Source: Methylotenera oryzisoli
GTDB lineage: Bacteria > Pseudomonadota > Gammaproteobacteria > Burkholderiales > Methylophilaceae
Direction: 5' to 3'
Assembly: GCA_945881735.1 (NCBI GenBank)
Contig: CAMCVF010000007.1
Coordinates: forward strand, 42,109 to 106,108
Length of the DNA: 64,000 nucleotides
Below, one piece after another: positions 47,261 to 56,521 of this stretch (its first letter is position 1; the number at the start of each line of letters is the position of its first letter). The position numbers were made by a program, and so were the translations under genes. The notes under the pieces were generated by a model, which saw only the letters and a program-made list of their open reading frames with translations, had not been told where the DNA came from and made no database searches.

Positions 47261-48166
47261 ATGAGACAAGATTCAAAGTCAGATAGTCGGCCATTTCGCT
47301 GCGGTACGGTTGCCATTGTAGGCCGCCCTAATGTTGGCAAATCGACTTTGCTAAACCATATTTTAGGTATGAAGTTAGCAATCACCTCGCGCAAAGCACA
47401 AACCACACGTCATCGTTTGTTAGGTATTCATACCACAGATGACACGCAATTTTTATTTGTAGATACGCCTGGTTTTCAGCAAAAGCATTTAAACGCGTTA
47501 AATAAAGGCTTAAATAAAACGGTGACGCAAGTTTTGACCGAAGTCGATGTGGTGCTATTTGTGATAGAGCCGATGAAGCTGGGCGAGGCGGATACAAAAG
47601 TGCTAAGCTTATTGCCAACCGATAAGCCAGTGTTGTTAGTAGTGAATAAAGCCGATTTGATGGGTGATAAAAATAATTTACTGCCTTTGATTCAGGATTT
47701 CGACTTACTGCATCCGTTTGTGGGTATTATCCCTGTGAGTGCGAAAAAAAGCCTTAATTTAGACGAGTTGCTTGAAACTACACGCCAATACTTGCCTGAG
47801 CAAGCGGCAATTTACGGCGAAGATGAACTCACGGATAAAAATGAGCGTTTTTTAGCAGCAGAACTGATACGGGAAAAAATATTCCGGTTATTAGGCGATG
47901 AAATACCATATGCCGTGACAGTGGAAATAGAGAAATTTGAAACAGTTAAATGTTTGCGCCGCATTTTTGCCGCCATTATCGTGGATAAAGACAGTCAAAA
48001 ACCAATGCTCATTGGTAAAAATGGTGAAAAAATGAAACAAATATCCACCGAGGCGCGTCAAGATATGGAAAAGCTATTTGGTAGCAAAGTGTACTTAGAA
48101 ACTTGGGTCAAAGTAAAAGGCGGTTGGGCAGATGACGAAAGAGCATTAAAAAGCCTAGGCTACTAA
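47261..48166 (+). CDS. era: GTPase Era
   Basis: Ribosome-assembly GTPase binding the 16S rRNA 3' end, 301 residues. G1 GRPNVGKSTLLN, G3 DTPGFQ, G4 NKADLM, and a KH domain with PMLIGKNGEKMKQIS and ending VKVKGGWADDERAL. Normal partner of rnc in proteobacteria. Confidence 0.97.
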   Translation: MRQDSKSDSRPFRCGTVAIVGRPNVGKSTLLNHILGMKLAITSRKAQTTRHRLLGIHTTDDTQFLFVDTPGFQQKHLNALNKGLNKTVTQVLTEVDVVLFVIEPMKLGEADTKVLSLLPTDKPVLLVVNKADLMGDKNNLLPLIQDFDLLHPFVGIIPVSAKKSLNLDELLETTRQYLPEQAAIYGEDELTDKNERFLAAELIREKIFRLLGDEIPYAVTVEIEKFETVKCLRRIFAAIIVDKDSQKPMLIGKNGEKMKQISTEARQDMEKLFGSKVYLETWVKVKGGWADDERALKSLGY

Positions 48167-48289
48167 ATCGCTAATTTTATTTAATGGTTTTACTAACTTT
48201 GTTCTGTTAGATTCACTTTGTGAGATGGGATTATTTTAATTTAGGCTTATGCTTTAATTTATTGCTAAAGTTTAACTTAGGATTAGTAA

Positions 48290-48775
48290 ATGTCTGAACA
48301 CAATATTTTCAATCCGCCAATTTACGGTAAACCGATTACATTAGACGATGCGGGTATTTATTACACGATTAACCGTAAAACGGGCAGCATTAATAATGTG
48401 TTCAATTTAGTGTATGAAGCCGATTCTGGCCAAGACGGCGACTGGTATTTATATCAGCTTAAAAATAGCAGTAAAGAGGATGATATGGGCTGGGTTATTT
48501 TGGCCCACAACGGCGATTATCCCTTAAAAAGTATCTCTAGCGAAGAGATTAAGCAGCATTTCGATAAGCCTGAATACGCCGAACCTAAAGGTGCATGGCA
48601 ATTGATTAAAAATTCCAGATACGGCTTTGGTAAATTTACCCCAGTTGATGCCGAAGCTGACGCACTTTTCGCCATGATACTTTTTTCCGACGCAGAAACA
48701 CCGGGTGTATCCAAAATGTTAGTACCTTTGCTGATACAAAAAGCTGAACACGAAGTGTTGCAAAGCATAAGCTAA
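48290..48775 (+). CDS. Conserved-looking hypothetical protein between era and recO
   Basis: 161 residues, not recognised. Soluble, acidic and without signal peptide or membrane helix. It begins MSEHNIFNPPIYGKPITLDD; a tryptophan/aromatic-rich middle (DGDWYLYQLKNSSKEDDMGW) and a C-terminal part with SDAETPGVSKMLVPLLIQKA. AGGA is 6 bp before ATG 48290. It separates era from recO, which are adjacent in E. coli, and is on the same strand, so it is probably co-transcribed. Codon use looks like the neighbours, so it seems a resident gene. Confidence 0.7.
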   Translation: MSEHNIFNPPIYGKPITLDDAGIYYTINRKTGSINNVFNLVYEADSGQDGDWYLYQLKNSSKEDDMGWVILAHNGDYPLKSISSEEIKQHFDKPEYAEPKGAWQLIKNSRYGFGKFTPVDAEADALFAMILFSDAETPGVSKMLVPLLIQKAEHEVLQSIS

Positions 48776-48789
48776 TTAGAGTATTAATT

Positions 48790-49551
48790 TTGGATATTTC
48801 TGTCAATCTTCATAAGCACGACAATCAGCCTGTATACGTGTTGCATACCTATCCATTTAAAGAAACCAGTTTGGTGGTGGAGTTGTTTAGTCAACGGTTT
48901 GGCCGATTAGCCGTTGTCGCCAAAGGCGCACGCAGGCCTCATTCCGCTATGCGTGGCATGTTGCAATCGTTTCAAATGTTATCTGGCGCATGGTCTGGCA
49001 AAAATGAGCTTAAAACTCTGCATAGCCTCGATTGGAACGCAGGTTTAACCCTGCTTAAAGGCGAAGCCTTGATGTGCGGTTTTTATATGAACGAGTTACT
49101 ACTGCGTTTGCTACCGCGCGAAGATGCCCATGAAAACTTATTTCAATACTACGATTCTACGCTTAAAACGTTGTCTAAAGAACAAACCCTAATAGATAGT
49201 CAAAGTCCTACAGATGGGAAAAGTCTGGCGATTACTTTGCGCCGTTTTGAGCTTAAGTTATTGCAAGAAATGGGTTATGCCGTACCATTAATCACCGATG
49301 AGAATGATGGCACAATTATTGTTGATAAGGTCTATCGCTACGAAGCAGAGTATGGAGCATGCGACATAAATGCGACTAAAAATGGCGTACAATTAAATGG
49401 CAAGACATTGCTGAATATGGCAAATGATGACTACACTGATAGTCAGACGCAGAATCAAAGTAAGCAATTAATGCGCTACTTGTTGGCACATTATTTGGGT
49501 GATAAGCCGCTTTATACAAAACAACTTCTAATAGATTTACAAGCATTATAG
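48790..49551 (+). CDS. recO: DNA repair protein RecO
   Basis: Helps RecR load RecA on gaps, 253 residues. N-terminal OB-fold: QPVYVLHTYPFKETSLVVEL and RLAVVAKGARRP; zinc-finger cysteines are not conserved, as in other proteobacteria. Start TTG 48790, 14 bp after the previous gene; no ATG is near. recO-pdxJ-acpS order as in E. coli. Confidence 0.92.
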   Translation: MDISVNLHKHDNQPVYVLHTYPFKETSLVVELFSQRFGRLAVVAKGARRPHSAMRGMLQSFQMLSGAWSGKNELKTLHSLDWNAGLTLLKGEALMCGFYMNELLLRLLPREDAHENLFQYYDSTLKTLSKEQTLIDSQSPTDGKSLAITLRRFELKLLQEMGYAVPLITDENDGTIIVDKVYRYEAEYGACDINATKNGVQLNGKTLLNMANDDYTDSQTQNQSKQLMRYLLAHYLGDKPLYTKQLLIDLQAL

Positions 49552-49563
49552 AAAAATTAAAAA

Positions 49564-50292
49564 ATGATTAAATTAGGTGTAAACATCGACCACGTCGCAA
49601 CGATTCGCCAAGCGCGTGGCACTAAATATCCTAGCGTGGTGCAGGCAGCGTTACGTGCTGAGCAAGCAGGTGCTGATAGCATTACACTGCATTTGCGTGA
49701 AGATAGACGGCATATGCAAGATGCTGATATTTTTGCCTTGCGCCCATTATTACAAACCAAGATGAATCTTGAGGTAGCGGTTACCGATGAGATGATTGGT
49801 ATTGCCTGCCAAGTTAAGCCACAAGATGTGTGCCTAGTGCCAGAGCGTCGCGAAGAGCGAACTACTGAAGGTGGCCTGGATGTGGTGATGCATTTTGATA
49901 AAGTAAAAGCGGCTTGTGAAAAATTAGCAGCGCATGATATTCGAGTTTCACTGTTTATTGGGCCAGACATTTCGCAAATTGATGCCGTAAAAAAAATGGG
50001 CGCACCTGTGATTGAGCTTCATACAGGCACGTTTTCTGATGCTGAAACAGAGTCAGAAAAAGCCAGTGAATTGGTGCGCATTAAGCAAGCCGTAGCGCAT
50101 GCTAAAAAGCTGGGCTTGGTAGTCAATGCAGGCCATGGTTTGCACTACCACAATGTGCATGAAATTGCTGAAATTGAAGGTTTAGACGAGCTAAATATTG
50201 GCCATGCCATTGTGGCGCATGCCATCTTTGTGGGTTGGGATAATGCAGTAAGAGAGATGAAGGCTTTAATGAAAGAGTCGGCAACTGCCTAG
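49564..50292 (+). CDS. pdxJ: Pyridoxine 5'-phosphate synthase PdxJ
   Basis: Condenses 1-deoxyxylulose 5-phosphate with amino-acetone phosphate in vitamin B6 synthesis, 242 residues. Conserved starts [20 protein letters not shown], then HLREDRRHM and GHGLHYHNV. It makes the precursor of the PLP cofactor used by the desulfurases and GlgP elsewhere in the window. Directly before acpS. Confidence 0.97.
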   Translation: MIKLGVNIDHVATIRQARGTKYPSVVQAALRAEQAGADSITLHLREDRRHMQDADIFALRPLLQTKMNLEVAVTDEMIGIACQVKPQDVCLVPERREERTTEGGLDVVMHFDKVKAACEKLAAHDIRVSLFIGPDISQIDAVKKMGAPVIELHTGTFSDAETESEKASELVRIKQAVAHAKKLGLVVNAGHGLHYHNVHEIAEIEGLDELNIGHAIVAHAIFVGWDNAVREMKALMKESATA

Positions 50293-50298
50293 TTGTGT

Positions 50299-50676
50299 AT
50301 GATTTTTGGAATTGGAACCGATATCGTTGAAGTCAGCCGCATAGAGGCTTCTATTGAGCAGTTTGGTGATGAGTTTGCTAGGCGCATTTTGGCAGATAGC
50401 GAATTCGCCAGCTATCTGCAATCGCACATTAAGCCACGTTTTTTAGCCAAGCGGTTTGCGGCTAAAGAGGCTTTTTCAAAAGCGTTAGGTACTGGCTTGC
50501 GTGCACCCGCTACTTTTCAGAATATTGCGGTTTCGCATGATGAATTAGGTAAGCCTATACTGGTTTTGGCCAAAGAATTAGAAGCTTTTTTATGCACAAA
50601 AAATATCGCGCAAACTCACATCAGTATCAGTGATGAGAAAAACTTGGCCGCTGCGTTTGTGATATTAGAACGATGA
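50299..50676 (+). CDS. acpS: Holo-[acyl carrier protein] synthase
   Basis: Attaches 4'-phosphopantetheine to ACP, 125 residues. Motifs GIGTDIVEVSRIE and RFAAKEAFSKALGTG (Mg and CoA sites). ATG 50299 is preferred; a TTG at 50293 is in frame. Its stop overlaps the start of the next gene (ATGA). Confidence 0.95.
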   Translation: MIFGIGTDIVEVSRIEASIEQFGDEFARRILADSEFASYLQSHIKPRFLAKRFAAKEAFSKALGTGLRAPATFQNIAVSHDELGKPILVLAKELEAFLCTKNIAQTHISISDEKNLAAAFVILER

Positions 50677-51449
50677 TGGATAAATCAGATTATGAGCGCC
50701 GCTTTGGTGGTGTAAGGCGTTTGTATGGCGAAGCTGGTATAAAAAAGCTCCAAGCGGCACATATAGTTGTAATTGGCATAGGTGGAGTAGGTAGTTGGAC
50801 GGCAGAGGCGTTAGCGCGTAATGCTATTGGTCAGATCACCTTGATTGATTTGGATAACATTTCTGAAAGTAATGTGAACCGTCAATTGCATGCCGTGGAT
50901 GGTGCATTTGGCAAAGCCAAAGTGAGCGCCATGCATGAACGCATTTTAAGCATTAATCCAAATTGCTTTGTGATTGAAATTGAAGATTTTATTACGATAG
51001 AAAATTTAGAATCGCTGTTGAATTTTCAATGTGATGTGATTGTGGATTGCATTGATGATTCGCAGGCCAAAATCGCTTTGGCCGATTTTTGTAAACGTAA
51101 GCAACTGCCGCTTATCATGGCGGGCAGTGCAGGTGGGCGTTTAGACCCCACGCGCGCGCAAGTGGCTGATTTAGCATTTGTAACGGGTGATAGGCTTTTA
51201 TCTAAAGTGCGCAATCAATTACGCCGCGATTATGCTTTTCCGAAAGCTTCTAATACTAAAAGATCCGCAAAATTTGGTATTGATTGTGTGTATTCCGATG
51301 AGCAAGCTATTAAGCCGGAGTCTGCTTGCGAGGTAGATTCTAGTGCTATCACTGGTTTAAATTGTGCTGGTTACGGCTCAAGCGTTTGCGTGACTGCGCC
51401 ATTTGGATTTACGGCCGCGCAACTGGCTATTCAAAAAATATTACTTTAA
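50673..51449 (+). CDS. tcdA: tRNA threonylcarbamoyladenosine dehydratase TcdA (ThiF/E1-like)
   Basis: E1-like ATP-dependent enzyme, 258 residues, cyclising t6A to ct6A in tRNA. Nucleotide loop VIGIGGVGSWTAEALARN, DNISESNVNRQLHA and the C-terminal VCVTAPFGFTAAQ fit CsdL/TcdA. It overlaps acpS by four bases. In E. coli TcdA works with sulfur carrier CsdE; no such gene is here. Confidence 0.9.
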   Translation: MMDKSDYERRFGGVRRLYGEAGIKKLQAAHIVVIGIGGVGSWTAEALARNAIGQITLIDLDNISESNVNRQLHAVDGAFGKAKVSAMHERILSINPNCFVIEIEDFITIENLESLLNFQCDVIVDCIDDSQAKIALADFCKRKQLPLIMAGSAGGRLDPTRAQVADLAFVTGDRLLSKVRNQLRRDYAFPKASNTKRSAKFGIDCVYSDEQAIKPESACEVDSSAITGLNCAGYGSSVCVTAPFGFTAAQLAIQKILL

Positions 51450-51494
51450 TGTATCTTTTCTTGAACCTCGTGACACAAACGTAGTCATCTGGTT

Positions 51495-51650
51495 GTGAAC
51501 AAAACCTCATCATTCAAAGGTAATAAAAGTTTTTTGCCCACCAAGCCCTGCTTAATCTGTGGGCGAGATTTTACATGGCGCAAAGCTTGGGAAAAAAACT
51601 GGGATGAAGTGAAGTACTGCTCAGAAAAGTGCCGTAAAGCAAAAGCATGA
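51495..51650 (+). CDS. DUF2256 small zinc-ribbon-like protein
   Basis: 51 residues from GTG 51495. It reads KPCLICGRDFTWRKAWEKNW, then YCSEKCRKAKA, with the four cysteines in two C-x2/x3-C pairs of DUF2256. Its stop overlaps the photolyase start (ATGA). DUF2256 proteins are frequently encoded beside or fused to FeS-type photolyases, so a shared task is likely; the role is unknown. Confidence 0.85.
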   Translation: MNKTSSFKGNKSFLPTKPCLICGRDFTWRKAWEKNWDEVKYCSEKCRKAKA

Positions 51651-53197
51651 CCCGCCATTTAATTCTAATCCTTGGTGATCAGCTTAATCTTGATAACCCT
51701 GCACTAGAAAATTATGACTCTGCACAAGATGCTGTATTAATGGTTGAGGTAAGCGGTGAAGCTACTCATGTTTGGAGTCATAAAGCGCGCATTGTGTTGT
51801 TTTTATCTGCCATGCGTCATTTTGCACAGCTACTTAAAAGCCACAACATTTCGCCAATATACCTAAAGCTTGGTGAGCACGATTTTGCAAGCTTAAAAGC
51901 GGCTTGGGCTATTTGCATTCAAGATTTAAAACCCCAAAAAGTAATTGTTTGTGAGCCTGGCGAATATCGGCTTGAGCAAGATCTAATCGCGCTATGCAAA
52001 GACATGAAAACGCCATTAGTAATTCGTGATGACACGCATTTTATGTGCTCTAAAGCAGATTTTAAACATTGGTCTGCAGGCGGTAAGCAGTTAAGAATGG
52101 AGTTTTTCTACCGCAAAATGCGCCAGAAATACGATGTGCTGATGCAAGGTAAAGAGCCAGAAGGTGGAGCTTGGAATTACGATGCAGAAAATCGTAAAAC
52201 ATTTGGTGCAACAGGCCCGCAAAACGTGCCTATTGCGCCGGAGGTAATTATTGATGCTATTACCAAGCAAGTAATTGTTTTGGTTGAACGGATGTTTCCA
52301 CAACATCCAGGCTCACTAAAGCATTTTATTTGGCCTGTAACGCGTGAAGCGGCATTACACTTTTTGGATGATTTTATTGCCAATAAGTTGGCCGGTTTTG
52401 GAGACCATCAAGATGCGATGTGGGCTGAAGCAGAAAAAACTAAAAACCCCTATTTATGGCATTCATTGTTATCAACTTCGCTTAACTTAAAGCTACTGAA
52501 TCCGCGCGAAGTGATACAAGCCGCTTTAAAGGCTTATCAAAACATACATATACCTTTAGCCAGTGTTGAAGGATTTATTCGCCAGGTTTTAGGGTGGCGC
52601 GAATTTATCCGCGGAGTGTACTGGCTGGATATGCCGCAAATGGCACAAAGCAATCATTATAATCATCAGCGCTCCTTACCAAGTTGGTATTGGACTGGCG
52701 ATACACAAATGAACTGTATGCGCCAAACGGTGAATGACACGTTTACTTATGGCTATGCGCACCATATTCAGCGTTTAATGGTGACCGGAATGTTTGGTAT
52801 ATTAGCTGAATTAAATCCGCGCGAAGTAGGGGCTTGGTATTTGGCTGTATATGTAGACGCGGTAGAGTGGGTTGAGCTGCCTAACGTGACAGGCATGGCT
52901 TTATATGCCAATGGTGGGCGTTTTACCAGTAAGCCTTATGTGGCCAGTGGCGCTTACATCAAGCGTATGAGTAATTATTGTAGAAGTTGCAAATATAAGC
53001 CTGAAATTAAAACAGGGCCACAAGCATGCCCAACCACCACTTTGTATTGGCATTTTTTAATCAAGCATTATGAAACATTTGCGCGTAACCCGCGTACCGC
53101 GCTAATGGCTAAAAATGTAGACAGGTTTGAGTCATCAGAGGTTGAAGCGATTCAAATACACGCCATTCATTTGTTAACCAATCTTGATTACCTTTAA
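51647..53197 (+). CDS. FeS-type cryptochrome/photolyase (FeS-BCP, PhrB-like)
   Basis: 516 residues. N-terminal Rossmann-like antenna domain (LILILGDQLNLDNPAL), FAD domain (VEGFIRQVLGWREFIRGVYW; FTYGYAHHIQRLMVTGMFG). The C-terminal [4Fe-4S] ligands YCRSCKYK...QACP show C-x2-C-x12-C, the spacing of Agrobacterium PhrB Cys438/441/454, with the earlier ligand in MNCMRQ. Members repair (6-4) photoproducts in DNA with blue light. No signal peptide. Coupled to DUF2256 upstream. Confidence 0.92.
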   Translation: MTRHLILILGDQLNLDNPALENYDSAQDAVLMVEVSGEATHVWSHKARIVLFLSAMRHFAQLLKSHNISPIYLKLGEHDFASLKAAWAICIQDLKPQKVIVCEPGEYRLEQDLIALCKDMKTPLVIRDDTHFMCSKADFKHWSAGGKQLRMEFFYRKMRQKYDVLMQGKEPEGGAWNYDAENRKTFGATGPQNVPIAPEVIIDAITKQVIVLVERMFPQHPGSLKHFIWPVTREAALHFLDDFIANKLAGFGDHQDAMWAEAEKTKNPYLWHSLLSTSLNLKLLNPREVIQAALKAYQNIHIPLASVEGFIRQVLGWREFIRGVYWLDMPQMAQSNHYNHQRSLPSWYWTGDTQMNCMRQTVNDTFTYGYAHHIQRLMVTGMFGILAELNPREVGAWYLAVYVDAVEWVELPNVTGMALYANGGRFTSKPYVASGAYIKRMSNYCRSCKYKPEIKTGPQACPTTTLYWHFLIKHYETFARNPRTALMAKNVDRFESSEVEAIQIHAIHLLTNLDYL

Positions 53198-53224
53198 ATG
53201 TAGTTATTGAGTGCTAGTGGCAAT

Positions 53225-53264
53225 ATTTCACAAAAATGTCATAATTAAGCTGGGAGTATGTCAT
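53225..53264 (+). promoter_or_regulatory. Candidate PHO box upstream of ppk1
   Basis: Half sites in an 11-bp period: ATTTCAC (53225), ATGTCAT (53236), an unmatched unit (AAGCTGG, 53247) and ATGTCAT (53258). Two exact ATGTCAT copies are 22 bp apart, on the same helix face. The last copy ends 13 bp before ATG 53278. ppk is PhoB-controlled in several bacteria. Confidence 0.5.
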
Positions 53265-53277
53265 AATATATTTATAT

Positions 53278-55356
53278 ATGATAGCGAATGCCCCAAAATT
53301 GCTTGACCGTGATTTAAGTATTTTAAGTTTTAACGAACGTGTTTTGTCATTGGCGCAACGCCAAGACTACCCTCTATTAGAACGCTTAAAGTTTTTATGC
53401 ATTGTGGCTTCTAATTTGGATGAGTTTTTTGAGGTGCGTATGGAAGCCCAGTTGAATGCCATGCAACGCAATCTTAAAAAAGGTGTGGTTTCCATACACA
53501 GTTTTAATGCGGTTACAGAAAAAGCGCACGCGATTATCAATCGCCAATATGCCATTTTTAATCATGAGTTAATGCCAGCTTTAAAACAATCGGGCGTGGA
53601 TATTATCGCTGGGTATGAACGTTCAGAGCTGCAAAAAAAATGGGTGGCTAGATATTTTGAAGATAACGTAAAGCCGCTACTTTTACCAATCGCGCTAGAC
53701 CGTTCACATCCCTTTCCCTTAGTGGCCAGCAAAGCACTGCATTTTATTGTAGAGCTAGCATCAGAAAAGCCTGATAGCCCACAACGCATTAATATTATTC
53801 GCGTGCCGCGTGTTTTACCAAGAGTGATTCAGTTGCCTAATAACGGAAATACTAAGCAACAATTTGTGACATTAACAAGTATTATTGCAGCGCATTTGCC
53901 CGATTTATTTGGGCAACAAATCATATTAAGTTACTCACAATTTAGAGTAACCCGTCATTCTGATTTGGCGTTAGATGAAGATGATATTAGTGACTTACCA
54001 AAAGCCTTGCGCCAAGAGTTAGCGCAGCGGCCATTTGGTGAGGCTGTGCGTTTAGAAGTGTCGCAAAGTTGCGTAACGCATTTATCCGATTTTTTATTAA
54101 CCGAATTTAACTTAACACCTGCATCACTTTACCCTGTGCAAGGCCCTGTTAATTTAGGGCGTTTAATCCAATTAACTGGTTTAGCGCATGGCGTAGATGC
54201 CACAGGTGCCGAGTTGGCGTTTTCGCCTTTTAAACCCGTTTGGCCCAAGCAACTCAAGAATGACGAATCATTTTTTACCCAATTGAAGCGGGGCGATATA
54301 CTGATTCATAGGCCCTATGAAAGCTTTGATGCGGTCATCAAATTTTTGCATGAAGCGGTGCACGATCCAAAAGTGTTGGCGATTCATCAAACCATTTATA
54401 GAACAGGCAGTGATACGCGCATGCTCAATTTGCTTCAAGAGGCGGTGCGGCGCGGTAAAGAAGTGTTGGTTGTAGTAGAAATTAAGGCGCGTTTTGATGA
54501 AGAAACCAATATTAACTGGGCAGAATCATTAGAAGCAATAGGCGCGCAAATTGTGTACGGCATGGTTGGCTTAAAAACGCATGCCAAAATGCTCTCGGTG
54601 ATGCGCCAAGAAGGCAAGCGCATCAAGCGTTATGCACATGTTTCAACTGGCAATTACAACGCCAATACCGCCAAACTGTATACCGATATTTGCATGATGA
54701 CCAGCAATTTAACCCTTACGCGTGAAATTGAATATGTATTCAGGCATTTAACCAGCCAAATTGCTTTGCCACGTATGCAACAATTATTAGTGGCGCCTTT
54801 TAATTTGCAGGCCACCATGTTGCGCCAAATTGCAGCAGCAAAACGCGCTTGTGTGCTAGGCGGAAAAGCTAAAATCGTAGCAAAAATGAATTCGCTTACG
54901 GATAATGTGCTGGTTAAAGCCCTGATTAGTGCGGCTCAACAAGGCGTCACCATTGATTTGGTTATTCGCGGTGCCTGTATTTTGCCGATTGATGTGCCTG
55001 GGGTAGAAGGCCGCATTCGTATTCGCTCAATTGTAGGCCGGTTTTTAGAACACTCGCGTATTTTTTACTTTGAAATTGATGGCTTAAATAGCAAAAGTAG
55101 TAAGCGTATGTGGTTATCAAGCGCCGACTGGATGAGTCGCAATATGATGCGACGCGTAGAAATTGCCTGGCCTATTTTAGACGCGCAAATGCAAGCGCGC
55201 GTGATGCAAGAGTGCTTGCTGCCTTACTTGGAAGACACAGAAGATGCTTGGGTGCTCGCTGAAGATAGGCAATATAAACAGTTATTTGCAGAAAGTACGT
55301 TTGGTAAAAAACTCAGCACGCAAAAAACGCATATACAAACTTACACCGCGCAATAA
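53278..55356 (+). CDS. ppk1: Polyphosphate kinase 1
   Basis: Builds polyphosphate from ATP at the membrane/granule, 692 residues. N-terminal domain DRDLSILSFNERVLSLA and NLDEFFEVRME; catalytic histidine region YAHVSTGNYNANTAKLYTDI and the second His domain (RIRSIVGRFLEHSRIFYF). Start ATG 53278. sixA follows immediately; ppx is further on in the opposite direction. Confidence 0.97.
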   Translation: MIANAPKLLDRDLSILSFNERVLSLAQRQDYPLLERLKFLCIVASNLDEFFEVRMEAQLNAMQRNLKKGVVSIHSFNAVTEKAHAIINRQYAIFNHELMPALKQSGVDIIAGYERSELQKKWVARYFEDNVKPLLLPIALDRSHPFPLVASKALHFIVELASEKPDSPQRINIIRVPRVLPRVIQLPNNGNTKQQFVTLTSIIAAHLPDLFGQQIILSYSQFRVTRHSDLALDEDDISDLPKALRQELAQRPFGEAVRLEVSQSCVTHLSDFLLTEFNLTPASLYPVQGPVNLGRLIQLTGLAHGVDATGAELAFSPFKPVWPKQLKNDESFFTQLKRGDILIHRPYESFDAVIKFLHEAVHDPKVLAIHQTIYRTGSDTRMLNLLQEAVRRGKEVLVVVEIKARFDEETNINWAESLEAIGAQIVYGMVGLKTHAKMLSVMRQEGKRIKRYAHVSTGNYNANTAKLYTDICMMTSNLTLTREIEYVFRHLTSQIALPRMQQLLVAPFNLQATMLRQIAAAKRACVLGGKAKIVAKMNSLTDNVLVKALISAAQQGVTIDLVIRGACILPIDVPGVEGRIRIRSIVGRFLEHSRIFYFEIDGLNSKSSKRMWLSSADWMSRNMMRRVEIAWPILDAQMQARVMQECLLPYLEDTEDAWVLAEDRQYKQLFAESTFGKKLSTQKTHIQTYTAQ

Positions 55357-55884
55357 ATGGCAGTCATGAGCACTCCTCATCCTAGCTTTGATAACATCAT
55401 CTTATGGCGCCATGCGGAAGCAGAGCATGCCGATTTCGAATTGGGCGAGCAAGACAACGCACGTCAGCTTACAGCCAAAGGCAAAATTCAAGCCAAGCGA
55501 ATGGCACGCTGGCTGAAACCGCATCTACCAAAAAACACGACTTTGTTGTGCAGTCCAGCGGTGCGATCGGTACAAACAGCAGAGGTATTGAATTATAAAA
55601 TCCAACTAGACGACGCATTTTTACCAAATGCTAGCTTAATGGATGTACTAAACGCTTTACTGCAATATCAACAACATAAAAACATCTTAGTCGTTGGGCA
55701 TCAGCCATGGTTGGGTGAGTTGTTGGCTTATTTGTTTGAGAGAAAAACAGCTGATATTATCAAAATGCAATCAATTAGCGTAAAAAAAGGCGCATTATGG
55801 TGGCTCCGCCGTCATACTTCTGAAACTTCATCACAACTAAACTTTTATAAACTATATACTGTGCAAACACCAAGTTTGTTATAA
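55357..55884 (+). CDS. sixA: SixA-type histidine phosphatase
   Basis: Histidine-phosphatase family, 175 residues. Active-site ILWRHAEAEHAD (RHG-like), Arg in LCSPAVRSVQTAEVL and the second histidine in ILVVGHQPWLGEL. In E. coli SixA dephosphorylates PtsN-branch or ArcB phosphohistidines. It begins directly after the ppk1 stop (ATG 55357; ATG 55366 is also possible), so it is coupled to ppk1, which itself uses a phosphohistidine. Confidence 0.88.
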   Translation: MAVMSTPHPSFDNIILWRHAEAEHADFELGEQDNARQLTAKGKIQAKRMARWLKPHLPKNTTLLCSPAVRSVQTAEVLNYKIQLDDAFLPNASLMDVLNALLQYQQHKNILVVGHQPWLGELLAYLFERKTADIIKMQSISVKKGALWWLRRHTSETSSQLNFYKLYTVQTPSLL

Positions 55885-55926
55885 ATAAAGCTTAAGTTCT
55901 GATGAATGTATAACAATATTTTTTAA

Positions 55927-56358
55927 CTAGTCCTTCTTATTCGGCCTGCCTGTTTTAATCACTGGAATTTTAGCAAGTGTTGTTTTTAAAGTGTTATCAC
56001 TCATCGCCGCTAATAGTTTTATACCAGCGCGCAACAGCTCGCTTTTTTTAGCTGGTTGACCCATTGAAGTTAAACGCGCTTTTAGTAAAGCAATTTGTGC
56101 GTATTCATCTTTAGGCATGGTAAAGCTATCGCGTTCCATTTTAACTTTGTCCGATTTCGGTTTTTTGTCATCTACTTTGTTATCTTTTTTAATAATCTTT
56201 TTTGGTGGCTTTGCCGTGCTGCTTGGAGGTTTTGCAGCAACAGGGATAGATACTGCTTTAGTTGCAACAGGTTTAGTTGCTGGTTTTGTTGATGTAGGTT
56301 TTGGCGCTGCTGCTTTTAAACCAAGCTCTTGAGTTTGTATTGTTGAGATTTTAGACAT
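55927..56358 (-). CDS. Lys/Pro/Ala-rich protein with ribbon-helix-helix-like C-terminus
   Basis: 143 residues; family not firmly recognised. Residues 15-72 are an unstructured K/P/A/T-rich tail resembling histone H1-like bacterial proteins. Residues 75-120 read as a ribbon-helix-helix domain: strand ERDSFTMP, helix KDEYAQIALLKARLTSMG, helix KSELLRAGIKLLAAM. The end KTGRPNKK is AT-hook-like. AGGAG precedes ATG 56358. It lies between sixA/ppk1 and ppx. A DNA-binding and perhaps polyphosphate-binding nucleoid protein is suggested by composition and location (inference). Confidence 0.6.
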   Translation of the reverse strand: MSKISTIQTQELGLKAAAPKPTSTKPATKPVATKAVSIPVAAKPPSSTAKPPKKIIKKDNKVDDKKPKSDKVKMERDSFTMPKDEYAQIALLKARLTSMGQPAKKSELLRAGIKLLAAMSDNTLKTTLAKIPVIKTGRPNKKD

Positions 56359-56521
56359 GAATAAACTCCTTTTTTAAAATTAGATCTAGGCTTGTTTTTA
56401 AATAAATTAGACAGTCAAATTTAAAAAACAATATAAATAGTTTATACCGTTTAAATTTCATGTCAATATTTATACCCACTAAATCAAATTTCTAAGTCAT
56501 AGTTTTGACATAAAAAATGAT

